DNA of 64,000 bases from assembly GCF_002844595.1 (NCBI RefSeq), contig NZ_PJNW01000002.1:806001-870000 (forward strand). The letters are read 5' to 3'. A model generated the notes under the pieces. It made no database searches. It saw only the letters and a list, made by a program, of their open reading frames with translations, and was not told where the DNA came from. Positions 1 to 8,045 of this stretch are shown here, one piece after another. The DNA comes from Pleomorphomonas diazotrophica (GTDB lineage Bacteria; Pseudomonadota; Alphaproteobacteria; Rhizobiales; Pleomorphomonadaceae). Numbering within the stretch: position 1 is the first letter of the stretch; each line of letters starts with the position of its first letter. The translations under genes and the position numbers were made by a program.

Positions 1-1
1 C

Positions 2-868
2 ATCGATCCGGCGGCGCGCAACATCGCCATGGTGTTCCAGAACTATGCGCTCTACCCGCACATGAGCGTCTACGACAATCTCGCCTACGGTCTCCGGAAC
101 CGCGGCGTTCCCAAGGCGGACATCGACGCCCGCGTTGCCGAGGCGGCGCGCATGCTGGAGATCGAACCATTTCTTGAGCGCAAGCCGAAGCAGCTGTCCG
201 GCGGCCAGCGGCAGCGCGTTGCCATGGGGCGAGCCATCGTCCGTAAGCCCGACGCCTTCCTGTTCGACGAGCCGCTCTCCAATCTCGACGCCAAGCTGCG
301 CGTTTCCATGCGGGGCGAGATCCGCCAGTTGCAGCGCCGGCTCGGCGTCACGTCGGTCTATGTGACGCACGACCAGCTCGAGGCGATGACGCTGGCCGAC
401 CGGATCGTCGTCTTGAACGGCGGCCGCGTCGAGCAGGTCGGTCGGCCGCTCGACGTCTATCACAGCCCCGCATCGACCTTCGTTGCGAGCTTCATCGGCT
501 CGCCGGCCATGAATCTCGCCGATGCCGAGGTGATGGGCGGCTCGGTGGCGATCGGCGGGCAAGTGGTAGCACGGGGCGTCGCCGGCATCGTCGACGGCAA
601 GCTGACCGTAGGCCTCCGAGCCGAGGACATCCAGCTAGCCACCTCGGGGGCCGGTGTGCCCTTTGTGGTCCGCTATGTCGAGGAGCTCGGCGCTCTCCGT
701 CTGGTGCATGGCTCGGTCGAGGGGAGGCACCTGACCATGGCACTGTCGCCGGATTTGCCGCTTTCCGACGAGATGAAGGTGGCGGTCGCTGCCGACCGGC
801 TGCATTTCTTCGAGGGAGCTAGTGGCCGGCGGTTGGCCCGGCCGGCTGACGCTCAGGTCGGCAGGTAG
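2..868 (+). CDS. ABC transporter ATP-binding protein, MalK/UgpC type (5' end missing)
   Basis: The gene is cut by the left edge; the frame is open from base 2 and the visible part is about 288 residues. It encodes the cytoplasmic ATPase of a carbohydrate or polyol importer of the CUT1 type. Visible are the Q-loop region ([14 protein letters not shown]), the signature [14 protein letters not shown], Walker [16 protein letters not shown] and the switch-His segment VTHDQLEAM, followed by a C-terminal TOBE-like domain typical of MalK/UgpC. Walker A lies outside the window. It converges with the following minus-strand gene and overlaps its 3' end by about 16 bases. The substrate cannot be told from the ATPase alone. 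Confidence 0.93.
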   Translation: MDPAARNIAMVFQNYALYPHMSVYDNLAYGLRNRGVPKADIDARVAEAARMLEIEPFLERKPKQLSGGQRQRVAMGRAIVRKPDAFLFDEPLSNLDAKLRVSMRGEIRQLQRRLGVTSVYVTHDQLEAMTLADRIVVLNGGRVEQVGRPLDVYHSPASTFVASFIGSPAMNLADAEVMGGSVAIGGQVVARGVAGIVDGKLTVGLRAEDIQLATSGAGVPFVVRYVEELGALRLVHGSVEGRHLTMALSPDLPLSDEMKVAVAADRLHFFEGASGRRLARPADAQVGR

Positions 869-1545
869 CCGATCGCCTCATCGGTGCTCATCACCGAGCA
901 GTAGATCATGTTCATGATCTCAAGCTCGCGATCATGCAGGTCCATGGTGCCGGCAGCGCAGGCATCCTCGGCGACGATGACGTCGAAGCTTTCATCGGCG
1001 AGGCTGCGCACCGTCGAGGCGACGCACTGGTCGGTGAAGATGCCGCAGCAGACCACGTGGGTGATGGCGAGGTTGGCGAGCACCAGGCGCAGATTGGTGC
1101 CGGTGAGCGCGCTGTCGGTGGTCTTGGTGACGACGATCTCGTCGCCCTCAGGCGCGATGGCCGGCACGATCTGGGACGCCAGCCCATCCTTCGGCAGCAG
1201 GAGGTTATTCCAGCCGGGCTTTTTCTGGCTGAGGGAGCGGTCGCGTCCATCATGGCGCAGGGCCGCGATGCGGGCATAGAGCACATCGAGGCCACGGCCG
1301 CGGAAAGCGGCAAGCAGCTTCTCAATCGATGGGATCACCGTGCCGTGCATGCGCTCGTGGAAGGGCGTCCAGGCATGATATCGGGCGAGGTCGTCGCCGA
1401 TCAGTTTCGTCGGATCCGGGCGGTCGAGATAGACGTTCTGAACGTCGATGATGAGCAGCGCCACCTTGCCGGGAAGGAGCATCGGGTCCTCCGGGGCGGG
1501 TGCGCCGTCATAATAGAAGGAGCGACGGGCGGTCTTCCAGGTCAT
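853..1545 (-). CDS. isochorismatase-superfamily cysteine hydrolase
   Basis: A 230-residue cysteine hydrolase of the isochorismatase/nicotinamidase superfamily, expected to cleave a C-N amide bond or a related bond in a small molecule. The catalytic triad is visible: Asp34 in LLIIDVQN, Lys141 in VVTKTTDS and Cys174 in [11 protein letters not shown]. The start ATG has a good Shine-Dalgarno (GAGGAG, 5 bases away). It reads in the same direction as the hydrolase and luxR genes to its right and may belong to the same catabolic locus, but a 150-base gap with a strong hairpin separates it. Members such as N-carbamoylsarcosine amidase and biuret hydrolase have this size; the substrate is unknown. Confidence 0.88.
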   Translation of the reverse strand: MTWKTARRSFYYDGAPAPEDPMLLPGKVALLIIDVQNVYLDRPDPTKLIGDDLARYHAWTPFHERMHGTVIPSIEKLLAAFRGRGLDVLYARIAALRHDGRDRSLSQKKPGWNNLLLPKDGLASQIVPAIAPEGDEIVVTKTTDSALTGTNLRLVLANLAITHVVCCGIFTDQCVASTVRSLADESFDVIVAEDACAAGTMDLHDRELEIMNMIYCSVMSTDEAIGYLPT

Positions 1546-1562
1546 GGTTGCTCCTCAACGAT

Positions 1563-1596
1563 GCTGCTTCTTCATGAAGGCTGCTTCTTCATGAAG
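1563..1596. repeat. perfect tandem duplication of a 17-bp unit
   Basis: The 17-base unit GCTGCTTCTTCATGAAG occurs twice with no gap (1563-1579 and 1580-1596), just upstream of the minus-strand isochorismatase-family gene. It probably arose by slippage; it could also duplicate a regulatory half-site. No function is visible. Confidence 0.75.
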
Positions 1597-1598
1597 GC

Positions 1599-1640
1599 CC
1601 GCCCTCGCTTCCGCCGAGGCGAGGCGGGAGGCGAGGGCGG
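1599..1640. repeat. long two-part inverted repeat (strong hairpin)
   Basis: Two nested perfect stems: CCGCCCTCGC (1599-1608) pairs with GCGAGGGCGG (1631-1640), and inside it CCGCC (1611-1615) pairs with GGCGG (1623-1627). It lies between the isochorismatase-family gene and the hydrolase to its right, both on the minus strand. There is no T-run in either direction, so it is not a classical intrinsic terminator; it could stabilise or separate transcripts. Confidence 0.6.
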
Positions 1641-1695
1641 CAGGCCCCTCCGAGTGGCTGGCTCCACATGTACGGAGGGTGAAGGCCGAAAACGG

Positions 1696-2595
1696 TCACT
1701 CGTCGACCGATTTCAGGAAGTCCGACACGGTCGCAAGGCACTTTTCCTGTTCTTCGACGTGCGGCATATGGCTCGACTGCTCGAACAGCACCCAGCGGAT
1801 GCCGGGCACCTTCTCGACATAGGGGCGGACCACCTCAGGCGTCGCTTCGTCGTACTTGCCGGAGATGAGCAGCGTCGGCACGTTGATCTGCGGCAGGCGG
1901 TCCTCGATGGTCCAGTCCTTCATCGTACCGATGACGTGGAACTCGGTGGGGCCGTTCATGTTGATGTAGACGGTGTTGTCGAGGTCCATCAGCTCGAAGG
2001 TGCGGCTCACCTCCTTCGGCCAGGGATCGAGCCGGCAGACGTGACGGTTGTAGAATACCCTTGACGCCGCGACATAGTCGGGATGGGTGATGGTGCCGGC
2101 TTCCTCGTGCTTCAGTAGCGTCGCCTGTACCTCGGGCGGCAGTTCCTCGCGCAGGCGGTTGGCCTCGCTGACCCAGGTGTGCATGTTGGCCGGCGAGTTG
2201 GCGATGATGAGCGCCTTGAGGCCCTTCGGCCGGCGCACGGCATGTTCCGCGCCGAGCATTCCGCCCCAGGACTGGCCGAGATAGGCATAGCGGTCGGCGA
2301 TGCCGAGATGAGAGAGCAGGGCGTCGAGCTGATCGAGGAACAGCTCGACCGTCCAGAAGTCCTTGCCCTTGTCGGGCAGGTGGGTCGAGTTGCCTGAACC
2401 GAGCTGGTCGTAGTGGATGATCGCACGACCATCGAGGTCGGCGATGTGCTTGAAGCTGTCGACGTAATCGTGGGTGCAACCCGGTCCGCCATGGGCGACG
2501 ATCATCGGCAGTCGGGGCGACGATAGCGAGCCGGTGACGCGATACCAGGTTTCATAGGCGCCGAAGGGCGCAAATCCTTCCACGACATCGACCAC
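1696..2595 (-). CDS. proline iminopeptidase-like alpha/beta hydrolase (1)
   Basis: A 299-residue serine hydrolase of the proline iminopeptidase / L-amino-acid amidase family (peptidase family S33). Visible features are the oxyanion motif HGGPG (35-39), the nucleophile elbow GQSWGG with Ser109, acid Asp249 in SGKYDEATP and His276 in QSSHMP. The start is GTG at 2595, preceded by GGAGG at 7 bases; no signal peptide is seen, so it is cytoplasmic. It lies 66 bases downstream of the luxR gene on the same strand. Adjacent pip genes are a known companion of the plant-compound-sensing LuxR solos. It shares the segment around NRHVCRL with the second hydrolase at 3603, so the two are probably paralogues. 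Confidence 0.9.
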   Translation of the reverse strand: MVDVVEGFAPFGAYETWYRVTGSLSSPRLPMIVAHGGPGCTHDYVDSFKHIADLDGRAIIHYDQLGSGNSTHLPDKGKDFWTVELFLDQLDALLSHLGIADRYAYLGQSWGGMLGAEHAVRRPKGLKALIIANSPANMHTWVSEANRLREELPPEVQATLLKHEEAGTITHPDYVAASRVFYNRHVCRLDPWPKEVSRTFELMDLDNTVYINMNGPTEFHVIGTMKDWTIEDRLPQINVPTLLISGKYDEATPEVVRPYVEKVPGIRWVLFEQSSHMPHVEEQEKCLATVSDFLKSVDE

Positions 2596-2661
2596 TGCTT
2601 GCCCTCCGATGCATATGCGTTGGGCAAAAACATAGCGCGACGAAAAGCTGAGCAGCAGCTA

Positions 2662-3444
2662 TCAGAAGTTATAGGTCGGGGGTTCGTCGAGGAGCCGATA
2701 ATGGATGGCACGCACGACAGCCTGGGTGCGATTGCGAGCACCGAGCTTGCGGATGGCCGAGTTGAGATGCATCACCACCGTCGGCACCGAGCGATCGATG
2801 ATGCGGGAAATCTCCTTGGCCGACAGCCCCTCGGCCGAATGGCGAAGGCATTCGCGCTCGCGATCGGTGAGGCGCGGCATGGCACCGACGCGGACCGGAG
2901 CGTCGAAGGCCGAATAGGCGGTTTCGTGGAACAGATGAGCGAGCAAGCCGAAATCGGCGATGGCTCTCTCGGCAGCATGCTGGAAATCGGGGCCGGCACC
3001 AAAGCGGACGCCGGTCACCGTCGCATAGTCGCCGCGCGGCAGGTGCACGGGAACGGTGACGCCGGAGGTCAGACCACGGTCGCGCAGATAGCTTTCTACC
3101 GGGCGACTGTCGTCACAGAGATAACGGCGGATCGCGGTGTCGGCGTTGCGGTCATAGTTCCAGAAGAACGGCGTCGATGTTCTGAGTGCCAGTTGCTGCA
3201 CCGGGTCGAAGCGGAAATAACCGCGGCCACACCAATACTCGTGCATGTCCTCCGGCACGTTCCTGAGCTTCAGGAGCGATGGGATGTTCATGCTGCCGTC
3301 GACGTCATAGGGCACCGGCGTGTAGTCGTAGATGAGCGCATCGAAGCCGAAGCCTTTGACCATGTCGAAGGCCTGGTCGATGCACCCCTCCAGGCTGGTC
3401 TCAGTGGCGAGACGCTCCCTGATGGCGGCAATGTCGACGGGCAT
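2662..3444 (-). CDS. orphan LuxR-family receptor, plant-compound-sensing (OryR/PipR-like) type
   Basis: A 260-residue transcription factor with an N-terminal autoinducer-binding domain (about 15-165) and a C-terminal LuxR helix-turn-helix (about 190-250: LTDRERECLRHSAEGLSAKEI). Aligning on the conserved DP (Asp80-Pro81 = TraR D70-P71) and Trp95 (= W85), the positions equal to TraR W57 and Y61 are Met67 and Trp71. That double change is the signature of the subfamily of LuxR solos from plant-associated bacteria that respond to plant-derived compounds instead of acyl-homoserine lactones. No luxI-type gene is in the window. It is flanked by two pip-like hydrolases and a peptide-type ABC importer, as expected for this group. 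The ATG start has GGAG about 9 bases upstream, inside a 10-bp palindrome. Confidence 0.9.
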   Translation of the reverse strand: MPVDIAAIRERLATETSLEGCIDQAFDMVKGFGFDALIYDYTPVPYDVDGSMNIPSLLKLRNVPEDMHEYWCGRGYFRFDPVQQLALRTSTPFFWNYDRNADTAIRRYLCDDSRPVESYLRDRGLTSGVTVPVHLPRGDYATVTGVRFGAGPDFQHAAERAIADFGLLAHLFHETAYSAFDAPVRVGAMPRLTDRERECLRHSAEGLSAKEISRIIDRSVPTVVMHLNSAIRKLGARNRTQAVVRAIHYRLLDEPPTYNF

Positions 3445-3602
3445 CTATAGCTACTCCGGAGTGGAAAGCCCCGTGAAAGGCGGCTTAGGCTCCTCCATCG
3501 CGTTGACCCTATCACTTCTAATAGCTGGTGTTGAGCGCCAATTCATCCAAAATTTGATCACGCTCAAATCGTGGGCTTTGAACTAAGCAGCGGAGATCGG
3601 TC
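3445..3602. promoter_or_regulatory. divergent promoter region between luxR and the hydrolase-transporter operon
   Basis: This 158-base region must carry both promoters. Two symmetric elements stand out: the perfect palindrome ACTCCGGAGT (3453-3462), which covers the Shine-Dalgarno of luxR, and a 7-bp inverted repeat TTGAGCG (3531-3537) / CGCTCAA (3561-3567) whose arms are 30 bases apart, about three helical turns, with an AAATTT core between them. The second is a candidate operator for the LuxR-type protein. No canonical 18-20 bp lux box was recognised, so the assignment is an inference. Confidence 0.45.
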
Positions 3603-4493
3603 ATGTGGCGGGAAATCGCCCCGGATGCCACCCACGTGGTGAAAGTCGACGGGTATGATGTCATCGCCTACGAGTTTGGTGAGGGCGATGAGGTCGTGTT
3701 CCTGGCCAACGGCGGTCCAGGTCTCCCTTGCGACTATCTGCGCGAGGCTCACTCCTGCCTGATCGACCACGGCTATCGCGTCGTTGCCTTTGACCAACTC
3801 GGTACCGGTGCCTCCGATCGTCCGACCGATCCCGCACTCTGGACGATCGGCCGCTATGTCGAGGAAACCGAGACGGTGCGGAGGGCTCTGGGCCTCGGAA
3901 AGGTGCATTTCCTCGGTCATTCCTGGGGCGGTTGGCTGGCGATCGACTACGCGTTGACCTATCCGGATGCGCTCAAGACGCTGGTCCTTGAGGATACCGT
4001 CGCCGATATGCCGCATCTCATCACCGAGCTCGAACGGCTGCGCGGCGCGCTCGGGTCGGAGACGGTGGCGATGATGCAGGCACACGAGGCGGCCGGCACC
4101 ATCGATCACCCCGAGTATATGGCGGCGATCACGCTGCTCAACTATCGCCATGTCTGCCGCCTGAAGGAATGGCCGGCGCCGGTCAACCGCTCGCTATCGG
4201 ACTGGAACATGGGCCCTTACGCCACCATGCAGGGGCCGAACGAGTTCCTCTACATCGGCAACCTCAAGGACTGGAACCGAGTTTCCGACCTTCACAAGAT
4301 TACCGTGCCGACGCTGATCACCTGTGGCGAGCACGATGAGCTGACGCCGGCCTGCGCGTTGCGCATGAAGCTCAATCTGCCCAACGCCGAGCTCAAGGTG
4401 TTTGCGAACTCCAGCCATATGCCCTTCTATGAGAACCCGAGGGACTACTATCCGGCGCTTCTTGCCTTCCTCGGGAAACACAGCCAGCGATGA
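3603..4493 (+). CDS. proline iminopeptidase-like alpha/beta hydrolase (2)
   Basis: A 296-residue serine hydrolase of the proline iminopeptidase family. It has NGGPG (36-40; the usual first residue is His), the elbow GHSWGG with Ser107, acid Asp245 in CGEHDELTP and His272 in NSSHMP. The ATG follows GGAG at 7 bases. It is the first gene of an apparent operon with the two permeases, fused ATPase and binding protein, and is divergent from the luxR-type gene. The arrangement suggests that an imported peptide or amide is cleaved in the cytoplasm. It is a paralogue of the hydrolase at 1696-2595; the Asn for His change in the oxyanion motif may mean a different substrate. Confidence 0.9.
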   Translation: MWREIAPDATHVVKVDGYDVIAYEFGEGDEVVFLANGGPGLPCDYLREAHSCLIDHGYRVVAFDQLGTGASDRPTDPALWTIGRYVEETETVRRALGLGKVHFLGHSWGGWLAIDYALTYPDALKTLVLEDTVADMPHLITELERLRGALGSETVAMMQAHEAAGTIDHPEYMAAITLLNYRHVCRLKEWPAPVNRSLSDWNMGPYATMQGPNEFLYIGNLKDWNRVSDLHKITVPTLITCGEHDELTPACALRMKLNLPNAELKVFANSSHMPFYENPRDYYPALLAFLGKHSQR

Positions 4494-4538
4494 TGCCCGC
4501 ACCAATCATGACATGCCTTGCCACATCCGGACGCTACG

Positions 4539-5477
4539 ATGCACCGGTATAAGTTCGTCCTCTATCGTCCCCTGCAGTTCCTGCCGGTGCTGTTCGGCAT
4601 CAGCCTCATCACCTTCGTGCTGGTGCGCCTGATCCCCGGCGATCCGGCGCGCGTACTGCTCGGCACCAAGTCGACGCCGACCGCCATCGCGGCCATCCGC
4701 GCCCAGTACGGTCTCGATCAACCGATCTGGCTGCAATATTTCTACTTCCTGCAGAATCTCGCCCAGGGCGAGATGGGCAAGTCGATCCTCTACAAGATCG
4801 ACGTGCTCAGGCTGATCACCACCCGCATCGAACCGACGCTGGCGCTGGTACTTTGCTCTGTGCTCCTGTCGCTGATCATCGCCGTGCCGCTCGCCTCGCT
4901 GGCCGCACGGTCGAACGGCGGCCCCGCCGATCACATCGTACGCTTCATCTCGACCTTCGGCATCGGTTTCCCACCCTTCTGGCTGGCGCTGATGCTGATC
5001 ATCTTCTTCTCGGTGCGGCTCGACCTGTTCCCCGTGTCCGGCTATGGCGAGAACCTTGCCGACAAGCTTTATCACCTGATCCTGCCGTCGCTGACCATCG
5101 CCCTGTCGCTGTCGACGGTGCTGATCCGGTCGCTGCGTACGGCGATGATTGCCGAACTGAAGGGCGATCTCGCCACGGCGGCGCGGGCGCGCGGCATGCC
5201 CGAGAGCATAGTCTTCTGGCGGCATGTCGTACCCAACTCGCTGGTACCGACGGTCAACCTCCTCGCCGTCAACATCGGCTGGCTGATCGGCGGCACGGTC
5301 GTCGTTGAAAGCGTGTTCGCTCTGCCCGGCATGGGCCAGTTGCTCGTCCGCGCCATCTTTTCCCGCGACTATATGGTGGTGCAGGGTGTGGCCATGGTGT
5401 TCGCCTGCGCGACGGTTCTGGTGAACTTCATTGCCGATATCGTCACCGTCGCCATCGACCCGAGGGTGAAGCAATGA
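4539..5477 (+). CDS. peptide/opine-type ABC transporter permease, DppB-like
   Basis: A 312-residue inner-membrane permease of the dipeptide/oligopeptide/nickel (PepT) family. It begins RPLQFLPVLFGISLITFVLV, the usual first membrane helix, followed by RLIPGDPARVLLG; the conserved cytoplasmic loop (RARGMPESIVFWRHVVPNSLVPTV) is near residues 210-235. An upstream in-frame TTG at 4518 exists, but the ATG at 4539 fits family N-termini better. It follows the hydrolase by 45 bases and overlaps the next permease by 4 bases, so it is co-transcribed. Confidence 0.93.
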   Translation: MHRYKFVLYRPLQFLPVLFGISLITFVLVRLIPGDPARVLLGTKSTPTAIAAIRAQYGLDQPIWLQYFYFLQNLAQGEMGKSILYKIDVLRLITTRIEPTLALVLCSVLLSLIIAVPLASLAARSNGGPADHIVRFISTFGIGFPPFWLALMLIIFFSVRLDLFPVSGYGENLADKLYHLILPSLTIALSLSTVLIRSLRTAMIAELKGDLATAARARGMPESIVFWRHVVPNSLVPTVNLLAVNIGWLIGGTVVVESVFALPGMGQLLVRAIFSRDYMVVQGVAMVFACATVLVNFIADIVTVAIDPRVKQ

Positions 5478-6310
5478 CCGCCGCGCTCGCTCCCGCCTGG
5501 GTGGCGGTTCGGCGGCGGCCGACGCTGCTCGCCGGGTTGATCCTGCTCACCGCCTTTCTCCTCATCGCCCTCACGGCGCCGCTGATCGCACCCTACGATC
5601 CGATCCTGCAGAACGGCGACCTGCGCCTCCAACCGCCGTCCTGGGCGCATCCCTTCGGCACCGACAACTTCGGCCGCGACATCTTCTCGCGCGTCATCTG
5701 GGGCACGCGGGTCGACCTTCAGATCGCGGTGATCGGCGTCGTCTTTCCCTTCCTGATCGGCACCACGGTCGGCACGGTCGCCGGCTATGTCGGCGGCAAG
5801 GTCGACATCGTCTTCATGCGCGTCATCGACATCATCCTCGCCTTTCCCTTCCTGGTGCTGATGCTGTCGATCATCGCCATCCTCGGGCCGGGTCTTCAGA
5901 GCTTCTACATCGCCATGGCGCTGGTCGGCTGGGTATCCTATGCCCGGCTGATCCGGGCGCAGATGCTGGTCTTGAAGACGGTGGACTATGCGACGGCGGC
6001 GCTCAGCCTCGGCTTTTCCGGGCCACGCATCATGTTCCGCCACCTGCTTCCCAATGCCATTGCGGGATCGGTGGTGTTCTCGATGTCGGATTGCGTGCTG
6101 GTGCTTCTTTCCGGCGCTGCCATCAGCTACCTCGGCCTCGGCGTACAGCCGCCCATCGCCGAGTGGGGCGTGATGGTGGCGGAGGGCCAGAGCTTCATCA
6201 CCACGGCCTGGTGGATCACGCTCTTTCCAGGCCTTTCCATCGTGACGCTGGCATTCGGCTTCTCCCTGACTGGTGACGGCCTCGGCGATCTACTGGGGGT
6301 GCGCGAATGA
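5474..6310 (+). CDS. peptide/opine-type ABC transporter permease, DppC-like
   Basis: A 278-residue second permease of the same importer. It shows an N-terminal membrane helix, the DppC hallmark [19 protein letters not shown] near residues 58-76, and the EAA-like loop around [24 protein letters not shown]. Start and stop overlap both neighbours by 4 bases (ATGA), indicating translational coupling with DppB-like and ATPase genes. Confidence 0.93.
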   Translation: MTAALAPAWVAVRRRPTLLAGLILLTAFLLIALTAPLIAPYDPILQNGDLRLQPPSWAHPFGTDNFGRDIFSRVIWGTRVDLQIAVIGVVFPFLIGTTVGTVAGYVGGKVDIVFMRVIDIILAFPFLVLMLSIIAILGPGLQSFYIAMALVGWVSYARLIRAQMLVLKTVDYATAALSLGFSGPRIMFRHLLPNAIAGSVVFSMSDCVLVLLSGAAISYLGLGVQPPIAEWGVMVAEGQSFITTAWWITLFPGLSIVTLAFGFSLTGDGLGDLLGVRE

Positions 6311-8028
6311 GCGAAGCGCTGCTCTCCGTCCGCGACCTCAGCGTCGTCTTCGCCGGCGACGATGGACCTCGCACGCTGATCGACAACCTGTCGTTCGACC
6401 TCGGCCAGGGCGAGATCCTCGGCCTCGTCGGTGAGAGTGGTTCGGGCAAGAGCCTCACCTGCCGTTCCTTGGTTCGGCTGATGCCATCGCCCAAACTCGC
6501 GATCACCTCGGGTGCGGTGATGCTCGACGGCCGCGACCTCACGAAAGTCTCGGAAGCCGACATTCGCGACGTGCGCGGCCGCGACATCGGCATGATCTTC
6601 CAGAACCCGACCAGCCATCTCGATCCCCTGATGCACATCGGCGACCAGATCGCCGAAGGAATCCGGGTGCATCGCGGCGTTGATGGCAAAGCGGCGAGGG
6701 CGGCCGCTCTGGATATTTTGGCGCAGGTTGGCTTTCCGCATCCGGCCCGGCAGTACAACGGCTACCCGCACGAGTTCTCGGGCGGCATGCGCCAGCGCGC
6801 CATGATCGGTGTGGCACTCTCCTGCGATCCGCGCATCCTGATCGCCGACGAGCCCACCACCGCGCTCGACGTGACCATTCAGGCGCAGATCCTGAAGCTG
6901 CTGATGGATCTCCGGGAGAGCCGGGGCCTGTCGGTGATCATGATCACCCACGATCTCGGCATCGTCGCCCAGACTTGCGACCGCATCGCCGTGCTCCGGC
7001 AGGGGAAACTGCTGGAGATCGGCGGCAAGCGCGACCTTCTCGGCCGGCCGCAGCATCCCTACACGCAAAACCTCATCGCCTCGCATCCGTCGATGCCGGC
7101 ACGGCAGGCGGCGATGTCCAGCCACATCGTCCACCCGACCGCCGTCGTTCCGAAGGCGCGTCCGCTCATCGAGATCGACGACCTTCATGTTCGTTTCCCG
7201 GTAACCGGGCGCGGCTTGTTCTCAGGTGGACCGCGCGAGTTCTCGGCCGTCAAGGGCGTCAGCCTGCAGGTGATGCCGGGTGAGACGGTGGGTATCGTCG
7301 GCGAGAGCGGTTCGGGCAAGTCGACGCTGGCGCGAGCGCTGTTGGGGCTGACGCCCATTTCCGACGGGCATGTGTCCTTCGACGGCGCCGACATCGTCAT
7401 GGAGAGGGCCAAGGCGCTGAGCAAGCTTCGCCAGGAGACGGCGATGGTGTTCCAGGACCCCTATAACGCGCTCAACCCACGCCTCACCATTGGCACCATG
7501 CTGGCCGAGGTGCTCGCCGTGCAGGACAGCGTGCCGAAGGAGCGGATCCCCGAGCGCATCGGCGAACTCCTCGACCTCGTCGGTCTCGAGCGCGAGTTCG
7601 CCGGCCGCAAGCCGCTCTCCATGAGCGGCGGCCAATGCCAACGCGCCGGTATCGCCCGGGCGCTGGCCGTCAATCCCAAGCTGATCGTCGCCGATGAATG
7701 CGTTGCCGCGCTCGATGTGACCATTCAGGCGCAGATCGTCGATCTCTTCCGCGACCTCAAGCGACGGCTCAATCTGACGCTGCTGTTCATCGCCCATGAT
7801 CTCGCCATCGTCCGCAGCCTCTGCGAGCGAGTGGTGGTCATGTACCACGGCGAAATCGTCGAGGAAGGGCCGACGGAGGACGTGTTCAGCGCGCCGCGCG
7901 AGGCTTACACGCGGGCACTGATCGACGCCATTCCGGATATCGATCCCGACAAGCGACTTGTGCCTCCACGGGGTGGAGATGCCTTGATTGAAGAAACGTC
8001 CGGGTTAGTCACGGACGAGATATCATAA
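6307..8028 (+). CDS. peptide ABC transporter, fused two-domain ATPase (DppD-DppF type)
   Basis: A 573-residue protein with two complete ATPase modules that are separate proteins in many species. The first has Walker A GESGSGKS (42-49), signature [11 protein letters not shown] and Walker [14 protein letters not shown]. The second has Walker [10 protein letters not shown] around residue 335, signature [15 protein letters not shown] and Walker [14 protein letters not shown], where the usual Pro after Glu is Cys. Both carry the oligopeptide-type ATPase C-terminal region, the first just before residue 280. It sits between the permeases and the binding protein in one operon and powers import from the cytoplasmic side. 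Confidence 0.94.
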   Translation: MSEALLSVRDLSVVFAGDDGPRTLIDNLSFDLGQGEILGLVGESGSGKSLTCRSLVRLMPSPKLAITSGAVMLDGRDLTKVSEADIRDVRGRDIGMIFQNPTSHLDPLMHIGDQIAEGIRVHRGVDGKAARAAALDILAQVGFPHPARQYNGYPHEFSGGMRQRAMIGVALSCDPRILIADEPTTALDVTIQAQILKLLMDLRESRGLSVIMITHDLGIVAQTCDRIAVLRQGKLLEIGGKRDLLGRPQHPYTQNLIASHPSMPARQAAMSSHIVHPTAVVPKARPLIEIDDLHVRFPVTGRGLFSGGPREFSAVKGVSLQVMPGETVGIVGESGSGKSTLARALLGLTPISDGHVSFDGADIVMERAKALSKLRQETAMVFQDPYNALNPRLTIGTMLAEVLAVQDSVPKERIPERIGELLDLVGLEREFAGRKPLSMSGGQCQRAGIARALAVNPKLIVADECVAALDVTIQAQIVDLFRDLKRRLNLTLLFIAHDLAIVRSLCERVVVMYHGEIVEEGPTEDVFSAPREAYTRALIDAIPDIDPDKRLVPPRGGDALIEETSGLVTDEIS

Positions 8029-8045
8029 CCAGAAGGGAACTCGAC

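Noticed and set aside
934-2064. Long open frame on the plus strand opposite the isochorismatase-family and pip-like genes
   Set aside because: It is antisense to two genes with intact catalytic motifs; its composition is that of a reverse-complement shadow in GC-rich DNA.
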